Below are positions 12,836 to 24,831 of a stretch of 64,000 bases of DNA, piece by piece. The notes under the pieces were generated by a model, which saw only the letters and a program-made list of their open reading frames with translations, ran no database searches and was not told where the DNA came from. Numbering within the stretch: position 1 is the stretch's first letter; each line of letters opens with the position of its first letter. The position numbers were made by a program, and so were the translations under genes. Where the stretch lies: NCBI RefSeq assembly GCF_901000735.1, contig NC_081550.1, positions 9,380,716 to 9,444,715 of the forward strand. The letters run 5' to 3'. The stretch is from Corylus avellana. Its lineage: Eukaryota; Streptophyta; Magnoliopsida; Fagales; Betulaceae.

Positions 12836-13029
12836 ATAAGACGGGGGAAGTGAGGTGGGAACTCAAGCTAGTGGCTCTCTCTCAAATATTTGTCATTTGC
12901 ACCCTAAACACCGTTTCCAAGCCAGAAAAACCTGATCCATGATTAAGTGGACAAATCAATATATACAACTAGCATCAACACTGGGCTGAAAACCAGTTAA
13001 CCAATAACAAAATTAACATGCACTAAGGT

Positions 13030-13319
13030 AAGGTAAGGTAAGGAATCCTTACTGAAAAACAACTGGATTTCAAGTTGTAATCACCATCATCATCATCATC
13101 GTCACATCGGGTCTTAGATGGTTGAATCCTTTCAATCTTATTGCGTTCATCCTCTCGGGTTAAACATTTTGAAATTTCACTTTCTTCATCGACTTCATCC
13201 TACTTGATTGAACACATTGAATTTTCACTTTCTTCATCATCTTCGATTGAACCCACTGAATTTTAAATTTCTTCATCAGATTCGTCCTGTGCGGATGAAC
13301 TTCCCAAGAAATAAGTTCT
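13030..13319 (-). pseudogene. Decayed in-frame acidic tail behind the TNL2 stop
   Basis: The frame of TNL2 continues past its TGA (13320-13322) as a clear acidic tail (FLGSSSAQDESDEE, later DERNKIERIQPSKTR and a run of Asp), broken by TAA and TAG. It is the ancestral C-terminal tail, still present in TNL1. In TNL4 the first two stops are shared and the third is absent, so the truncation is older than the duplication. Confidence 0.65.
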
Positions 13320-16300
13320 TCATTCATTGGATCCATCAATAGAGAAACGAAAATCCACGTGGGTCACATCTGGATGATCTTTCGCATTCTCTGCATGCTT
13401 GTGTATAATATGAACTCCGACACTTCTGACGAACATCCGTGAAATTATAGACAACTCAACTTGCAAATTGTCTCCCTTTAGCTCAATATATTCTAGGTCG
13501 AAGTAGTCATGCCATACATTTTTTGTTTCCACAAACTTGAATTCTCTCAGTCTACCAATTAATTCTATACCTTTATGCCTCATTGTAAACTGAACCACAT
13601 CTATAGTATTATCATGGAAGCCCTCACGAATGGGTTGAAGAAGAGCACAAAAAACAATTCCTTGGATCTCATCCAAAGGAAGGAGCCCTTTAATATCTAT
13701 TATACATGATTGACTACCATATGAACAGTCCATACGATGGCGGAGAGACTCTGGTATCCTATTTCCAGGAAATACAATTCCACCGGCAAAAGAGTCCTTA
13801 TAATGTACCTATTAAACGAATGTTAAGAATTTTCACAAGTACAACCCATAAACCAAGACACATACAAATACGTACATAAGAGAGAGAGACATACCTTATT
13901 CAAAAAAAAATCTTCCACCTGATTCCCTATTTTCTCAGCCATTTTAGCGCACTCACTCAATTCAATCCACTTTAACATTGGCAACTGACATGTATTGAAT
14001 TGATTTTCTTTCGATATTTGTGGAAAACTTTCCAATGAAACACATCCGCCGGCACTTATTTGTTCTATATTTGCTGGAAGTTCTAGAATTTCTTGAAGTT
14101 GCTTGCATTCAAACAAATGAAGCTTCCTCAATCTAACAAATCTTTTGATCCATGCAGGCAGACTAGCAATTTCAGTCCCTGATATATCTAACACCTCTAA
14201 AGTGGAAGGGAAAAGTGTCTCAGAGAAACATATTTTATCAAGAATCAGTTTTGTTAGTGCCGGAAACCCAACCGAGGAACAACCAACATCGGAAATGCTT
14301 GAATTCGCTGGAGGAGGCGATAAGAATAATTCTCTTCTTTCCTCTGTGGACACAATTGGGAGCATGGATTGTCCTTCATCCCTCACATTTGTTGAAAGTT
14401 TTGGACACCCTTGGACAAAAAGATAGTCCAGATGCTGTAACTGAGGAATGCTACTTGGAAAATGAATAAGGTTAGAGCATTCGAAAAATGACATAAGGGT
14501 AAGCTTATCAAGGAATCCAACAAAGTCATGAATCTTAACTAAACTTTTGCACCGAGAAACACGTAATTCTTTTAAATTTGGAATTCTTGAAATATCAGGA
14601 ATTTCAGTTAGGTTTTTAAGTCGAATGAGTCCCATAATACTCAGGTTTGGAAATTTCTGCAAAGGAAAAAAAAAGAACGGAGAATGAAATAAGCGTCAAA
14701 GAAGTTTACAACATAATTCTAAAGAAAAAACATTAAAAATAACAATCATACCTTAAATCCTTCCTTGAGTCCTTTGAAAGGGCCATTACATATTCTTAGA
14801 ATACTGAGTTTCCGTCCATGAAAATTGGATGGCAGAAATTGTAAAGGACATTCATCCCAGTCAAGCACTCTTAACTCACTAGGAAGATAAGTAGGCATTT
14901 TAGAAAAGTCTGCATTACGACATATAAAATATCTGAGCCTTTTCATCTTCTCAAAGGTTTTGGAACTCCACCGTATCAAGTCTCGTTCAGGCAATTCCAC
15001 TAATATGCCTTCAATTTTGTTTGTTCCCTAGTAAGATAATGCATAAATGTGGCAACAAAATCAAAACATGAAGTTCTCCCTACTTTATCACTTGCTAGAA
15101 TTATAATTTTATTCTTATATATATATATATATATGACTTGATAGAATTATAATTTTATTCTTATATATACACACAATATTTTATGAAAATGAAGCAAACT
15201 TATATTCCATCAATCTGGCTGCCAGGCTCACTGTGTGGCCTTTTTTTTTTTTTTTTTTTAATAGATAATTTGTTTTTATTATTAGAATGTCTTGAAGTAA
15301 GTGATCACATTCAAGATGTCAATTTTTTTTTTTCTTTCTTTTTCTTATATTTACTTATTATTCTTACTTATTTATAAAATAAAGAGTACAATACTCGTAA
15401 AAATTATATCTATCTTTGAAAAAGCGTAAAAGCCAATTTCCTTTTTGATTTATTTACTCTTTTGGATTAAAGGCATCCTACCTACATCCAAATACATGTT
15501 TGGGGAGTAGTGATTTAGTGAACATTAGCGTGCTTGAACAGTGTGCACGCCGGTGTTCATTTATTATAATTTTTTTTTTTGACTATTTCAATATTATTTT
15601 AATAATATTTTATAATAAATGAACACCAGTGTGCACACTGTTTATGTATGCTAGTGTTTACTAAATCATTACTCCATGTTAGGGTGATGTTTTATGTTTA
15701 ATTATTTTTTGAGTTTATGTTTGGGTGTCTTTTACACCCAACTCTAATTTTTTTAACCCAACCCAAATTTTTCAACCCAATTCAAATCTTTTTAACTTAA
15801 CTAAAAAAAAAAAAAAAGGCAATAAAAAAATTAATAAAAAAAAAACCCAAGGTTCCATTCCACCCCCTAATCACCCTCAACTGACATCTCTTTTACACTA
15901 AGACATCCAAAATATTAAGAAATAATATTTCATTCCTTCAAACTACAACTTCAATTCGTTATTACACCTTTTGTTAGCCTATGGTGTTAAATGGATGAAA
16001 AATCTCAAGCATGTTGTGCAAGTGCCGGTTCTTTACATGAGCTACCCAAATTATCAATAAAAAAATATGAAAATCTAAAAGAGGAAAAAAACAAGGAAAA
16101 AAAAAAAAAAAGAAGGCTGAGAGGGTATTTCCAAATGTATGTTTAATTAGTTTTTATTTTTTAATAATTATAATGGGGGCAACTATGGTATTTCAAAAGT
16201 AAAAATGAGGTTGTTGCGGGAAGAAAGGTATAAAAATGGTCATGCTCGTACGAGACACTTGACCACTTTTTTTTTTTCTTTTTGTTTTTTAATCAATTTT

Positions 16301-19044
16301 AACATTTGATGCTGATTGAATTGTTTTTTTGACAAGCATGGTAGTTTAGTGGCATAAATGAAAATGTGGTGATGCTTAAGGGCGAAAAGTGTATTTTCTC
16401 CTTGTTTTTATATTGGGATGTCCCAAATTAAGTGACCATACTCAAAATGTCAAATAATAATAATAATAATAATTAATATTTACCTATTACTCTTATCTCT
16501 TTACAGAAGAAAAGACATGATGCTCATGAAAATAATGTATATCTCTTAAATAGGGTAAAAGGCAATTGCCAAGGATGACTTATTTTCTGTTCTTAATTAA
16601 TGGCATTCTACTTACAACCAAAATTCTTATTTTGAGACAAATGGAAATGGTGTGTGTGCACATGTGTTGTGTGTGTATTCATGGAATCGTGTGCATGTTA
16701 TGTGTGTATTTCTCCATCCATTTTTACAAATATAAAATTAAAATATTTTTTTGATGTTAGTCTTACCATATCTTTTTCTAGTACATCACGAACGTCTTCA
16801 TGAAACCACAATCTACTACGTTTGCCTGGTCTTTCGGGCGATTCTTGACGAACAATTTCTCTACCCATATCTTGCAATAAGTCATGCATGGCCAATTTAT
16901 CCTCATGATCAATAGTTATGAGAGACTTCTCCACAAGTATTGCAATACCAATAATTGGATTGAAACCACAACTGTCTAGCATCTTAGTAACATATTTTTC
17001 ATTTTGCCCTTTGAAAAAGCATGCAATGTCAAGGAAAATATTCTTCTCACTTTCATCCAATCCATCATAACTTAGTTGAAGTTTTTCTAGAATATTTTTC
17101 TCTGGAATTCTTTTGTACTTTTCCAATGCACTTTTCCAATAGTGTATATCTCTACCATATAGATTTGAACCTAGCACTGTTAAAGCTAGTGGGAGGCCCC
17201 CAGCATAACGTAGTGCATCTTCTATAAGGTCCACAAAATAATCATGAGGTTTGTCACTTTTGAAAGCATGTATACTAAAGAGCTGAAAAGTTTCATTGTG
17301 ATCCATTTCATTCATCTTGTATGTGAAATCAACGTTATGCTTAATTAGCAAGTGTTCATCTCTTGTTGTTATAATGATTCTACTTCCTAAACCAAACCAA
17401 TTGGGTTCTCCAGATAATGCTTTCAATTGGACCAACTCATCCACATCATCAAGAACTAAAAGAACATTTTTACGACAAAGCCTTTCCTTTATGACGTTGA
17501 TTCCTCGATCAACATTACTAACCTTCAAACTTGAGTTGCCTAGGATCTCAGAAAGTAGTGTCTCTTGCAATTGGACTAAACCGCACTCTTTCATTGAAGT
17601 TTCTCTAACATTTGCAAGAAAACAACTATCTTTAAACTGGTAAGCAAACGAGTTATAAATCGCCTTGGCAATAGTTGTCTTACCAATTCCACCAGCTCCG
17701 AAGATTCCTATTACGCGTATGTCACTCATCCCAATATGTAAAAGCCCATTGATATCTTGTATGTGAGACTCTATTCCAACCAGATATTTGGGAACACTTT
17801 GGTATGTACGATTTACTATTCTTGAAACCAATTGAACAATTTCGTTGATGAATTTAAATTCATTCCTACCACTGCAAAAAAAATAAATAAATAAATAAAT
17901 TAAATTAAATAAGTTACACCTTCCACATGAAAAAACATAGGAACATGATCTACTGACAATTTTTTTTCTTCTCTTGCAACAAGTGATAATGATAGGAGAC
18001 AAGATAGGAAATAACCCTTCCTTCTCTATACCTCAATCCTCCTTGGATTGACTCCAATTCCTCCCTTAATTACGTACTCTGAAATGTAATTGAATTCTTC
18101 AAATTGTTTTTCTTCAGATCGGATTATATAGTTCTCAAATGTTTAATCTCTTAGTAAATTGCATTTTTTTTCATCGTGCAAACATTGAATAATCTCTAAT
18201 ATTCCCACTAAACTTCAGAATAAAGCAAACACTAAAAGTTAAATACTAGATGCATGCAAACACTACCATTAAAATTGGTATTGAAATCTTATATTGTGAA
18301 GTAAATTATATCAGATTATATAAAATGACCTTATGTTGTATAAGGATGGTGCAGGACACCAGAGAGCCGTCCTATTCTTTATCTATTTCAATTTTTTAAG
18401 GACGCATCTTAAAATATTCTTACATTAACATAGTGTTTTTAATTGACTGAATTTATATAGTTGCCCAAATTAAAAAGACAAATTAAATAAAAACAAAACA
18501 GATATATATATATATGAATGAAAAGTAGAGGTCTAGAATAAAGGAGCTTGCGTGGTCGAAAATACCCTTTCTCTAAATGCCACCCGGACAAATTGGCCAC
18601 TTTATTCAAGGCTACCTTCCAGCTCTGCACTGTTTCCTCCATGAAGCTGTCTTGGTGTTGAGCCGATGCTTCTCCAAAATTCTTCTTCTGATGCCGTACG
18701 TCGGATGGATCTATTTTATAAAACACTGGTAAAACAATTTGTTGGTTTGATTCCCTGGACCGGAGGATCTCGATCAGCTCACTCAAGCAGCATGTAGATG
18801 ATGCATAGTTTTCAGAGAGTACAACTATTGAAGTCCTTGAATCTTTAATGGCTTTGAGAATTTCCGGTGAAATTTCCCCTTCTCCTCTAAATTTGTCATA
18901 CATGTAGGTATAGATTCCATTTTCACATAGAGCTTTGTATAGACAAGCAGTAAAACTGAGGTGGGTATCTTCACTTCTAAAGCTCAAGAATACATCGTAA
19001 GGCCATCGACGGCCGAAAGAAGAAGAGGATGCTTGAAAGGCCAT
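13320..19044 (-). CDS. TNL2: intact TIR-NB-ARC-LRR-C-JID immune receptor
   Basis: Probable intracellular immune receptor: the TIR domain signals by NAD+ hydrolysis, NB-ARC is an ATP/ADP switch, and the LRR and C-JID sense effectors (family knowledge). Exons from GT-AG sites and reading phase: 19044-18566, 17865-16767, 15027-14752, 14656-13895, 13808-13320. The sum is 3,105 nt, 1,034 residues, no internal stop. TIR is about residues 14-155 (YDVFLSFRSED; the CLSEL Glu, likely the catalytic residue, is kept, but the usual Trp before it is Cys). P-loop GAGGIGKTT is at 216-224, kinase-2 at 295-302, RNBS-B SRIIITTRD at 321-329, GLPLAL at 383-388, MHD at 486-488. LRRs span about 545-865 and C-JID the last 160 residues (GNRIPES, VHIIHKH). 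The first intron is 700 bp and the second is 1,739 bp and holds a MITE. Close paralogue of TNL4. Expression cannot be judged here. Confidence 0.9.
15504..15675. mobile_element. hAT-type MITE in TNL2 intron 2
   Basis: This 172-bp element has terminal inverted repeats GGAGTARTGATTTAGTRAAC and imperfect extensions. It is flanked by 8-bp target duplications ATGTTTGG (15496-15503) and ATGTTAGG (15676-15683, one mismatch). TNL4 has the empty site, one ATGTTTGG, at 32907-32914. The 8-bp duplication is typical of hAT elements. Confidence 0.88.
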
Positions 19045-20811
19045 GGAAGAAGCTCGATCTTGGCGTATGAAAGCTTGATTATTATTTAAGTAGCGACTCT
19101 TTTCAGGGTTGTTTGGTAGAGCAATTGGGTCTCTTGTTAATGTTCATCACAATTTTCCAAAAAGATCAACATTTAAAACATTCTTACGAACCCAAAAACC
19201 AACATCACCATTATAATATGTGAAAGTGGGGTAATATTTGTATAATAAACAACATAGATTTCTAGCGAATTAGTGCTACAATGATCTCTTTTTGCTTTAA
19301 AAAATAAAAATAAAAAAGCAGTATGATGATTTTTAAAAAAAAATTAAAGAAGCTACAATTTTTTTTTAAAAAAAAAAAAAAAAAAAAAAATGGGATGGTG
19401 GCCATGCGACTTTTTGAAAAATTTTGAAACTTTTTCTTATATTTAAATTTAATGGGGTTTTTTTAAAATGTTATATTGGGTCCGTTTTGTGGAAATAATG
19501 ATGATTGATTGAGGGTGAGGCTGATTGTTTTAATTTTTTAAACTCATGTAAAGCTTATTAGTGACCTAGAAACTACTGGAGCCTCTACTGTGGAAGCTTA
19601 ATCTAAAATTTTATAATATTCTAGAGTAATATAATTAAGTGCCTTGATTCACACCGTAGCAGGTTCACGAGTGTTTCCCATTTTCTCCTTTTCGTTTTTT
19701 ATTTTCTCTTCCTCTACCGACAACCTCACCCACCCCCATCTCCTTCCATTCTTTTTCTCCTTTTTCTTATTGCTCCCACGTTCTCCACCACTTCCTCTTT
19801 CTCTTTTCTTATTTTCTCCTTCCCCACCACTCACTTTGTTTTATATTAGTTTATTTATTTCTTTGTCTCGCACTATCCACTCTCTTTTTTATTTTTTTTA
19901 TTATTTTTTTTTTTTACACTTTTGTAAACCTATAATACAAACAAATTTTATAAAAGCACTTTTACAACATTATGTGACACAATATGGTTAAGTTTTTCTA
20001 AAATTAAATTTAACTAATTTTCAATCATATTGTAAAAGTTTTTTTTTAAAAAAATATATATATATAAGCCTAACATTCCTCTTTATTAAAACATTATCTA
20101 ACAATGTTACTTATGCACAAAATCCCCAAACGCAATCACACTCAACTCACAATATTTAATTAGTACTACTAAGTATTAATAGAGCAGTTGCAGATGTTGA
20201 CTGAATTCTTTTTTTCTTTTGTAAAGACAGAAAGTTGTGGATTTCACTTTTATTTTTGAATTTAGCACATATAATAATTTTAATGGACTAATTGAAAATT
20301 ATAGTATGGTGTTGTATGATTTTGTGTTTGTATTATTGATATGAATTAGCATTATTCATACCTTGTCTTTTGGTTGCAATTTCATGAAAAGCATTATAAT
20401 ATGTATTACAAGAAACACCAATTATCGGACATTCCTATTAAATTGCTTTACAAACAACAATAAGCTAATTTTTGAACAGAAATATATGGAGAAGGAAGAG
20501 AGGCTGTGAGTGTTGTTGGCAGAGAGAGGATTTACCGAACAAACCCTCAAACCAAATTTTAATAGTTTATAATATATGAAAGTGGGGTAATATTAAATAT
20601 TTGTGTAATAAAATACCCAACCCAAAAGCACATCACTTTTCTCTTATCCTTTTCTTCTCTCTTTTCTCTTTCTCTTTCCTTCTTCTTATAGCTTGCTAAA
20701 TGGCTCTTCAAAGAAACAAGAAAATTCTTGCCAATTTCCTTATAATTAATAAACAATCTTGAAAGATGAGAAAAGGCATACGCGTTGGTCAAAGAAAGAA
20801 GCAAACTTTTT
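19045..20811. other. TNL2 upstream region
   Basis: Intergenic. It holds a homopolymer-rich stretch at about 19370-19390 and a pyrimidine-rich stretch (19650-19910) whose frames are low complexity and not credible genes. About 80 bp of that stretch (around TTCCCCACCACTCACTTTG) recurs inside the hAT element at 41863-42793. No clear TATA box could be assigned for TNL2. Confidence 0.5.
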
Positions 20812-20911
20812 NNNNNNNNNNNNNNNNNNNNNNNNNNNNNNNNNNNNNNNNNNNNNNNNNNNNNNNNNNNNNNNNNNNNNNNNNNNNNNNNNNNNNNNNN
20901 NNNNNNNNNNN
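20812..20911. other. Assembly gap (100 N)
   Basis: Exactly 100 N, the usual placeholder for a gap of unknown length. It lies at the junction between the two copies of the segmental duplication. Confidence 0.98.
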
Positions 20912-21335
20912 AATTCATACCTCTCTCTTCTATAATGATGTATATATACCCCCGACAAAACCCTAGACCTAACCCACTTAAAATCACGTTTTTGGGCCTA
21001 AAACTTACGGGGTGTCCGGACATGTTAATGGGCGGTCTGGACACGGCTTTGCGGAGCAAGATTTTAGTTTCTGGAAATGAGGTCCGGACCCGGGGAATTG
21101 CGGTCCGGACCCGGCCTGTCCAGTCTTGATCAACAGTTCCGATCGATAGGCGTTTGTGGTCTGATTGAGCTGAAATTTTGCAGGGACGTTCATAACACAT
21201 GAATCTACATTATGAACGGTGGAGATTGGATTCTGAGCATTCTATATCAGTGTTTGAGCTGTGAACAGTAGCATCTACATTTTGGAACTGAATTAAGCCA
21301 ACACAAGAACTAACAGATTGTTTATCTCCAACTTA
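20912..21335. repeat. Unique junction sequence with GTCCGGAC-type repeats
   Basis: This is less AT-rich than its surroundings. It contains four variants of a GTCCGGACCCGG or GTCTGGACACGG motif between 21010 and 21125. It has no counterpart elsewhere in the window and replaces the rest of the TNL3 NB-ARC exon. It could be part of a retroelement or a repeat that seeded the rearrangement; the family is not recognised. Confidence 0.4.
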
Positions 21336-22186
21336 TAGATCGCTTCGGCGATAGTTGTCTTCCCAATTCCACCAACTCCAAAGATTCCTACCATTCGTTT
21401 GTCTCTCATTCCAATTCTTAAAAGCACATTGATGCCTTGCACATGAGACTCTATTCCAACTGGATAATTGGCCGGGACGTTTAAGCATGTAGGACTTACC
21501 ATTGTTGAGACCACTTGAACAATTTCGTTTATAAATTTAGATTCATTCCTACCAATGAAAAAGATTATATATATATATATATATATAAAAAAAAAAAGAA
21601 CAAACATTAAATGAGCTGGAGTAGTCACATGAAAAGATATAGGAGCATGATTTACATACATATTTTTTCTTTGTAACAAATGAAAATGGTAGGCAACAAG
21701 ATATGATTTAATCCTTCCCTCCACAAAATCTCAATCCTCCTATTGATTGATCACATGTCGTCCCGTAAATACTCATACTTTTCAGTCTTTATTTTTTTTG
21801 GTCATTCTCGAATTTGGTTTCGCCTTATTGATATCAAGAGTGTTTTTTTGCATTTTACTCTAAAACGTAACTGCATTTGATCTAATTTTCTTTTTTATTT
21901 ATCAGATGGGGTTATTTTTGTTTAAAATGTTAAATTTTTAGTAAATTGAATAATTGTTTCATCTTGCATCATCCAATAATAATTAAGTATTTTTGTTTGA
22001 AATGGGTGCTAAAAACTTATATTATGAAGTATGAAGTGTTAAGTCTCATATATATGATTGTAGTACTAAAACAGAAATTATATTAGATTATGCATGTAAA
22101 ATGACTTTTATGTTGTATTAAATCAAGGTTACATGCATAGGAAATCTTATTAAAGGCGGAGAGGAGGGTGCAGCCCAGATCGAGTG

Positions 22187-22790
22187 CAGCTATTTTTCAG
22201 ATTTCTTCAAGTTTGAATCATCATATAGAAGCTTGGCGTGAGCTTGCCCTTCCCTCTTTGTGGGTGCCTCCGGCTGTAGGCTGTTTTAAATGTAATTTTG
22301 ATGTAGCAGTAACTGGAACTTTTGCAGTAGCGGCAGTGGTGCTTAGTGATGAAAAAGGTGATATTGTTGGTGCTGTTACTCTTAAACTTCTCTCTACTGA
22401 TGTGCTACAAGGAGAAGCCTCTGCAGCTTTGTTGGCAATACGCTTGGCTGTTTTTTCAGGGTGTGATAAGCTCTTTTTGGAAGGGGATGCTCTCCTTGTT
22501 GTTTTGGCCATAAACAACCCTACTCTTTTTTTGTCTTGGTCTTTTGCTAATTGTATTTCTGATATTAGTTTATCTCTTTCTTCTTTTCAAAGTTGGAATG
22601 CTTTGAAAGTGTCCAAATGTGCCAATTTTCGTGCACATACTTTAGCTAAATGGGCCGCTTTCCATCTTGTTTTTGGAAGCATTCCCACGGGATCTCCTAT
22701 TCTCTCTTCCTTACGGATCAGAAGTGGGAAAGATCCTCCCCTGTAGTCCTTTTCCCCTCTTTCTATTAGAAAAAGAAAAAAAAAAAAAAA
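22187..22790 (+). mobile_element. 5'-truncated LINE carrying an RNase H domain
   Basis: This 604-bp insertion ends in a poly-A tail (about 22770-22790) and has no counterpart at the copy A site (5550/5551). A short (A)GTG is repeated on both sides. The plus-strand frame runs to a TAG at 22744-22746. It matches the C-terminal RNase H domain of plant L1-type LINEs: CNFDVAV near the start for the first Asp, GEASAALLAIRLA for the Glu, LEGDALLVV for the second Asp, and a final ANFRAHTLAKWA motif. The reverse transcriptase is missing because of 5' truncation. Confidence 0.85.
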
Positions 22791-22893
22791 GTGATCTTTT
22801 TCTTTATGTTTTTTAGTTTTGTCTTTCAATTCAATGCCGCATGACATTTTCGTGTTAAAAAAATTAATTGTAATACCAATTTTTAAACAAGTT

Positions 22894-23121
22894 GGAACGC
22901 ATTCCTAGCAGCCTCACCAAAACTTTTTTTTTTTTTGTTTGTTATTTTGATGAGGCAATTTAACAAAAGTGACTAAAATCTTCCATTTTCAGCCACACCA
23001 TTTTAACCCAAAATAAAAGGTGAGTGAACAGTACTCACTATCTTTAGTTAATACTATTTACACACCAAATGAATAAAAAATAATATAACTTTTCTCTGTC
23101 CTTCTATATTCTTTGAAAAAG

Positions 23122-23159
<38 letters not shown>

Positions 23160-23314
23160 GAATTTGAAATAATATTTAAATGGAATACTGAAAGTGGATT
23201 GTTAAAATAGTGAGGCTGCTAAAAGTGTGCTCTGAAAAGATGAGTTGTTAAAATAGAGAAAAGTGTACTTTTGGTTATTTTGGTGAGTAAAATTTGATGA
23301 GGCTACTAGGAATG
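22894..23314. mobile_element. MITE with CATTCCTAGYAGCCTCAYCA termini (copy B)
   Basis: Orthologous to the element at 5651-6063, with an expanded (AT)n tract at about 23123-23156. Confidence 0.65.
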
Positions 23315-23402
23315 GCTTAAATTTGTGAGTTCATTAATTTATTTCAAAGTATAGCAAAGATATATAGTGTAAGCCACCCAATAATTTAGACCGAAAACAT
23401 TC

Positions 23403-23488
23403 AAAAGTTTGCTTAGACACGTCAAAAGTTTTTGACGTGGCAAACATAAGTTACTGTTTGCCACGTCAAAAAACACATATTTTTTTGT
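23403..23488. repeat. Palindrome-bearing indel specific to copy B
   Basis: About 85 bp absent from copy A (site near 6150). It contains perfect 17-bp arms at 23429-23445 and 23456-23472 (core TTTGACGTGGCAAAC and its complement) around a 10-base loop, and a second nested CGTCAAAA/TTTTGACG pair. It could be a small foldback element or a deletion in copy A. Confidence 0.6.
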
Positions 23489-24831
23489 GATAATTATCAT
23501 TCATTTTTCGTACAATGCTTTCATTCATCTTGATATAGATGTAAAAAAATGACATCTTAGTTTCAAAATATATGTGCTTAGTATAACTTAATATTTAATA
23601 ATAAAAACTATTTAAAATAGAAGTTCTTATCCACTAAATTATGTATAGCTATCTATCTTAAGTCATTTGCGGTATTGCACTATTCAATTTGGATTTATTC
23701 AAAGTTTTCAGTATCGAATTTTTCTTTATTCTTGCGAAACTTTTCAGATTAAATAATTTAATTTTTCTTAACTTTTAAAATATCGGAAAACTTCACTTCA
23801 CCCTATTGAATTTCCTTCACTTTTGCAATTACTTCCCAAAGTTCAAAAACTTTTAATTTAATGTATCGAACTTCTAATTCTTTTGTAATGTCACCCCTCT
23901 GTTAAGTTTTTCTGTTGAATCCTATCAAAATTCCAAAATACTCCAATTTTTTTTCCTAGAAACAAAAAAAAAAAAATTGTAAAGATTCAGACATGGGTGT
24001 TTTTACAAATTCCGTTAAATCTTGACCTACACCCAAATCCTTGCATACCAGAATAAAAGCAAAGTTCATCTTCAACAATTAGATCATCCATAAATTATTT
24101 AAGTAAATTAAGTGGTCTTAAACAAAATAATTTAATGAATTTAATTTCTTGAACACAACAATTTAGGAAACAAGCTATAAGTACTTTAGAAGTGAGTTAA
24201 CATTTATTTGTGTAAAATAGTTCACATGTGCTACACATGCATAAGTAAGCTAATTACGATCCAATTAATGTTATCCATGTGCAAGCGACTACTACATTAA
24301 TTCAATAAATTATTTTGCCTGTATATATATAAAAGATCAGAAATACCCATTCGTCAAATGGTAGCCGGACAATTCGGAAACTTTCTCTAGGTCTTTGTTC
24401 CACCTTTGCACAATTTCCTTTTTGAATCTGCCTGTATGTTTGGCCAATGCTTCACCAAATTTCTTTTTTTGATATCATACGTTCGAGGGAAGTACTTTGT
24501 AAAATACTGGCAGAACAGTTTGTTGATTTTTTTCTCTGCACTCAAGGATTTCCTTCAGCTCGTCTAAGCACCATGTGAATGCTGCATAGTTTTCAGAGAG
24601 TACAATAATTGCAATCCTCGACTCTTTGATGGCTTTGAGAAGAGCCGGTGAAATTTCTTCTCCTCCTTCGAGTTTGTCATCCATGTAGGTATAGATTCCC
24701 TTTTGATCTAGAGCCTTGAATAGATGAGCAATAAAATTGTTGCGGGTATCTTCACCTCTAAAGCTCAAGTACACATCGAAAGAAGATGGACGGGTAATGA
24801 CAGAAGAAGAAGCTACTACTGGGAAAGCCAT

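Larger units (their letters stand above)
4708..20811. repeat. Segmental duplication, copy A
   Basis: From 4708 (inside the TNL1 NB-ARC exon) to the N gap at 20812, this block is collinear with 21336-38068. Gene order is the same: TIR exon with the shared TGA, spacer with tail remnants, complete TNL, upstream flank. The offset is about 17.25 to 17.37 kb and changes at a few indels, each described separately. The left breakpoint is sharp: shared sequence begins at TAGATCGCTTCGG (4708 and 21336). The right end in copy A is hidden by the gap. Confidence 0.92.
21336..24831 (-). pseudogene. TNL3: truncated TNL1 paralogue
   Basis: This is the copy B counterpart of TNL1. The TIR exon (24831-24347) is well preserved (YLSFRGEDTR, CLDELKEI) but has the TGA shared with TNL1, at 24475-24477. 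The NB-ARC exon starts at about 21551 and is cut at the duplication breakpoint 21336, shortly after the P-loop GVGGIGKTT. Kinase-2, MHD, all LRRs and C-JID are missing. Intron 1 carries a LINE insertion (22187-22790). It cannot encode a TNL and is a dead remnant. Confidence 0.88.

Noticed and set aside
19644..19991. 115-residue Phe/Leu/Ser-rich frame, also at 36895-37242
   Set aside because: Produced by pyrimidine-rich low-complexity DNA; looks like a membrane protein only because of composition.
22221..22517. 98-codon minus-strand frame within the LINE
   Set aside because: Opposite strand of the RNase H domain, with no independent evidence.
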